DNA of 64,000 nucleotides, from positions 158,451-222,450 of the forward strand of contig CALMSR010000040.1 of the NCBI GenBank assembly GCA_937872465.1, read 5' to 3'. A model generated the notes under the pieces. It was not told where the DNA came from, did not search any database, and saw nothing but the letters and a program-made list of their open reading frames with translations. The DNA is from an uncultured Paracoccaceae bacterium (lineage in GTDB: Bacteria > Pseudomonadota > Alphaproteobacteria > Rhodobacterales > Rhodobacteraceae). A program made the translations under genes and the position numbers. Shown here one piece after another: positions 62,770 to 64,000 of the stretch (position 1 is its first letter; each line of letters begins with the position of its first letter).

Positions 62770-63822
62770 ATGCCTGCATTCTGGAAGACCCTGGCGGCGA
62801 GCGCGGCCCTCGGCGCCGCCTTCGCCGCGCCGGCCGCCCATGCCCAGGATTCCACCACCCTGAAGATCGCCTTCCTTGGCTCCGAGGACGACGAGGATTA
62901 CGACGGCTCGCTCGTCTTCAAGAGCTTCGTCGAATCCGCCTCGAACGGCAGCCTGGCGGTGGAGATCTATCCCAACGGCCGCTTCTGCTCGACCGAGGAG
63001 GAATGCTCCGAGGCGCTGCTCGACGGCCGGCTCGACATCTTCATCACCACCAACGGCGGCCTCGCCGGCTGGTATCCGCCGGCGCAGTTCCTCGACCTGC
63101 CCTATCTCTTCCCGAACGACGCCGTGGCGGAATGCGTCTTCGACGGGCCGCTCACCGACAAGCTGCGCGCCGCCGTGCTCCAGGATGTCGGCGCGGTGCG
63201 GCTGATGGCGATCTCCAATACCGGCGGCTGGCGGAACATCGCCACCACGGGCAAGGCGGTCCATGGCCCGGCCGATGTCGCCGGCCTCAAGCTGCGCACC
63301 ATCCCCGCCGACATCCAGATCCAGCTCGTCGAGGCGCTGGGCGGCTCGCCGACGCCGATCGCCTGGCCCGAGGTCTACACCTCGCTCGCCACCGGCGTCG
63401 TGGACGGCACCAAGAACGGCATCACCGACATCGTCAACATGCAGTTCCAGGACAGCCTCAAGCATGTCGTGCTCGACGGCCATGCCTATATGGGCGCGCT
63501 CTGGTGGATGAACGAGGGCAATTTCCAGGCACTCACCGACGAGGAGAAGCGCATCGTCTATACCGGCTTTCAGGAGCTGAAATGGACCGCGCGCCAGATG
63601 CCCAAGCTCAAGGCGGTCGCCGCCTACGAGGCCTTCAAGGCGGCCGGCGGCGAGATCTACACCCCGACCCCCGAGGAGAAGGCGGCGTTCCAGAAGGCCG
63701 CGCAGCCGGTCTGGACCTGGTACGAGGAGAATTTCGGCCGCGACTGGATCGACGCCGCCCAGAGCGCCGTCGAGGAATGCCAGACGCAGCTCGACGCCGC
63801 CTTCACCAACGCGACTCAGTAG
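62770..63822 (+). CDS. TRAP transporter substrate-binding protein, DctP type
   Basis: 350 residues with a signal peptide ending at about residue 25 (APAAHAQ). The conserved Arg that clamps a ligand carboxylate or similar anion is in GLKLRTIPADIQIQ; GGSPTPIAWPEVYTSLATG and VDGTKNGITDI are the family signature. An extra Cys pair (RFCSTEEECSEAL) and Cys in AVAECVFDG may form disulfides. The conserved Arg suggests an anionic ligand such as a sugar acid or sulfonated sugar. The gene has TAGGGAGGACTGACC before its ATG, a strong ribosome site, as expected for the most abundant subunit. Confidence 0.92.
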   Translation: MPAFWKTLAASAALGAAFAAPAAHAQDSTTLKIAFLGSEDDEDYDGSLVFKSFVESASNGSLAVEIYPNGRFCSTEEECSEALLDGRLDIFITTNGGLAGWYPPAQFLDLPYLFPNDAVAECVFDGPLTDKLRAAVLQDVGAVRLMAISNTGGWRNIATTGKAVHGPADVAGLKLRTIPADIQIQLVEALGGSPTPIAWPEVYTSLATGVVDGTKNGITDIVNMQFQDSLKHVVLDGHAYMGALWWMNEGNFQALTDEEKRIVYTGFQELKWTARQMPKLKAVAAYEAFKAAGGEIYTPTPEEKAAFQKAAQPVWTWYEENFGRDWIDAAQSAVEECQTQLDAAFTNATQ

Positions 63823-63836
63823 ACACCCGCAGTCCC

Positions 63837-63863
63837 GGGGGAGCCGCGGCGACCGGCTCCCCC
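63837..63863 (+). terminator. Hairpin after the TRAP operon
   Basis: GGGGGAGCCG (63837-63846) pairs perfectly with CGGCTCCCCC (63854-63863), 15 bases after the DctP stop. There is no T-tract, as with the other GC-rich operon-end hairpins here. The last 137 bases of the window hold no gene I can support. Confidence 0.5.
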
Positions 63864-64000
63864 ATCGGGTCCGCATCCCCCTGCCCGGGGCACGGCGTAT
63901 CCGGAGCGCGGGACCATTCTGGCGCGGGCGTGACACGGCACCCAACACACTGCACGACACTAGGTCTGGCTGAGGGCGGCGTGATCGATTCTACGGGGCG

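Noticed and set aside
63960..64000. Possible 3' end of a minus-strand gene (codons ending in AALSQT and a stop)
   Set aside because: Only 12 codons are visible, too few to separate a real gene end from chance; no family recognised.

Overview
The window is very GC-rich, densely coding DNA from an alphaproteobacterium, most likely a member of the Rhodobacterales. The markers are a TrcR/DUF1013 cell-cycle regulator, a COQ9 homologue, a 44-residue aa3-oxidase subunit IV, a VPLPA-type C-terminal sorting signal, a pyrB-pyrC-plsY block and a gshA/rsmE/ubiA neighbourhood. I saw no rRNA, tRNA, CRISPR array, transposase or phage gene. Apart from short AT-rich control regions (near 36.1, 48.5, 50.05 and 60.56 kb), composition is even, so the region looks like ordinary chromosome with a few mobile-looking repeats.

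Layout. 0-5.2 kb: a carbohydrate ABC transporter operon (binding protein cut by the window edge, two permeases, ATPase) with a GH32/GH43-like glycosidase gene inside it. 5.3-20 kb: a degenerate response regulator, cytochrome b561, thiolase, GMC oxidoreductase, an SDR lacking its catalytic lysine, two small membrane proteins, TrcR, RNase T2, a sorting-signal SGNH hydrolase coupled to an EamA transporter, NUDIX, quinone oxidoreductase coupled to a branched-chain aminotransferase, COQ9, rpsU and two DUF1801 proteins. 20-36 kb: lipoprotein, cytochrome oxidase subunit IV, MBL hydrolase, acyl-CoA dehydrogenase, TsaC, DUF1353, YqgE, DsbD-alpha-like protein, an RND efflux pair, ClpS, GNAT, EF-hand protein, aldo/keto reductase, MoaB and a family-4-like uracil-DNA glycosylase. 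36-45.7 kb: pyrB, a pseudo-dihydroorotase, plsY, an SLC13/TrkA-C transporter, gshA with a neighbouring partial copy of its 3' end, rsmE and ubiA. 45.8-55 kb: a double-OmpA-domain protein, a Gfo/Idh/MocA oxidoreductase, a CHASE4-PAS-GGDEF-EAL protein, an ornithine/lysine decarboxylase and an EamA transporter. 55-63.8 kb: a catabolic operon (PfkB kinase, LacD/YihT-like aldolase, fucose-isomerase-like isomerase, Gfo/Idh/MocA protein, aldose epimerase) divergent from a TRAP transporter (DctQ, DctM, DctP).

How genes fit together. The two ends of the window are carbohydrate uptake and breakdown modules. The right-hand one has the full isomerase, kinase, aldolase logic plus mutarotase and an NAD-dependent Gfo/Idh/MocA protein; the parts resemble sulfoglycolytic and deoxy-sugar pathways, but the substrate cannot be read from sequence. 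Many minus-strand genes overlap by 4 bases (stop/start), showing translational coupling.

Less expected items: a 256-bp inverted-repeat-ended element (10.43 and 41.15 kb) whose ends supply stop codons to neighbouring genes; a second repeat pair (36.2 and 43.3 kb) built around a large hairpin; a duplicated gshA 3' segment; and several enzymes with family folds but missing catalytic or ligand residues (dihydroorotase, SDR, receiver domain, uracil-DNA glycosylase).
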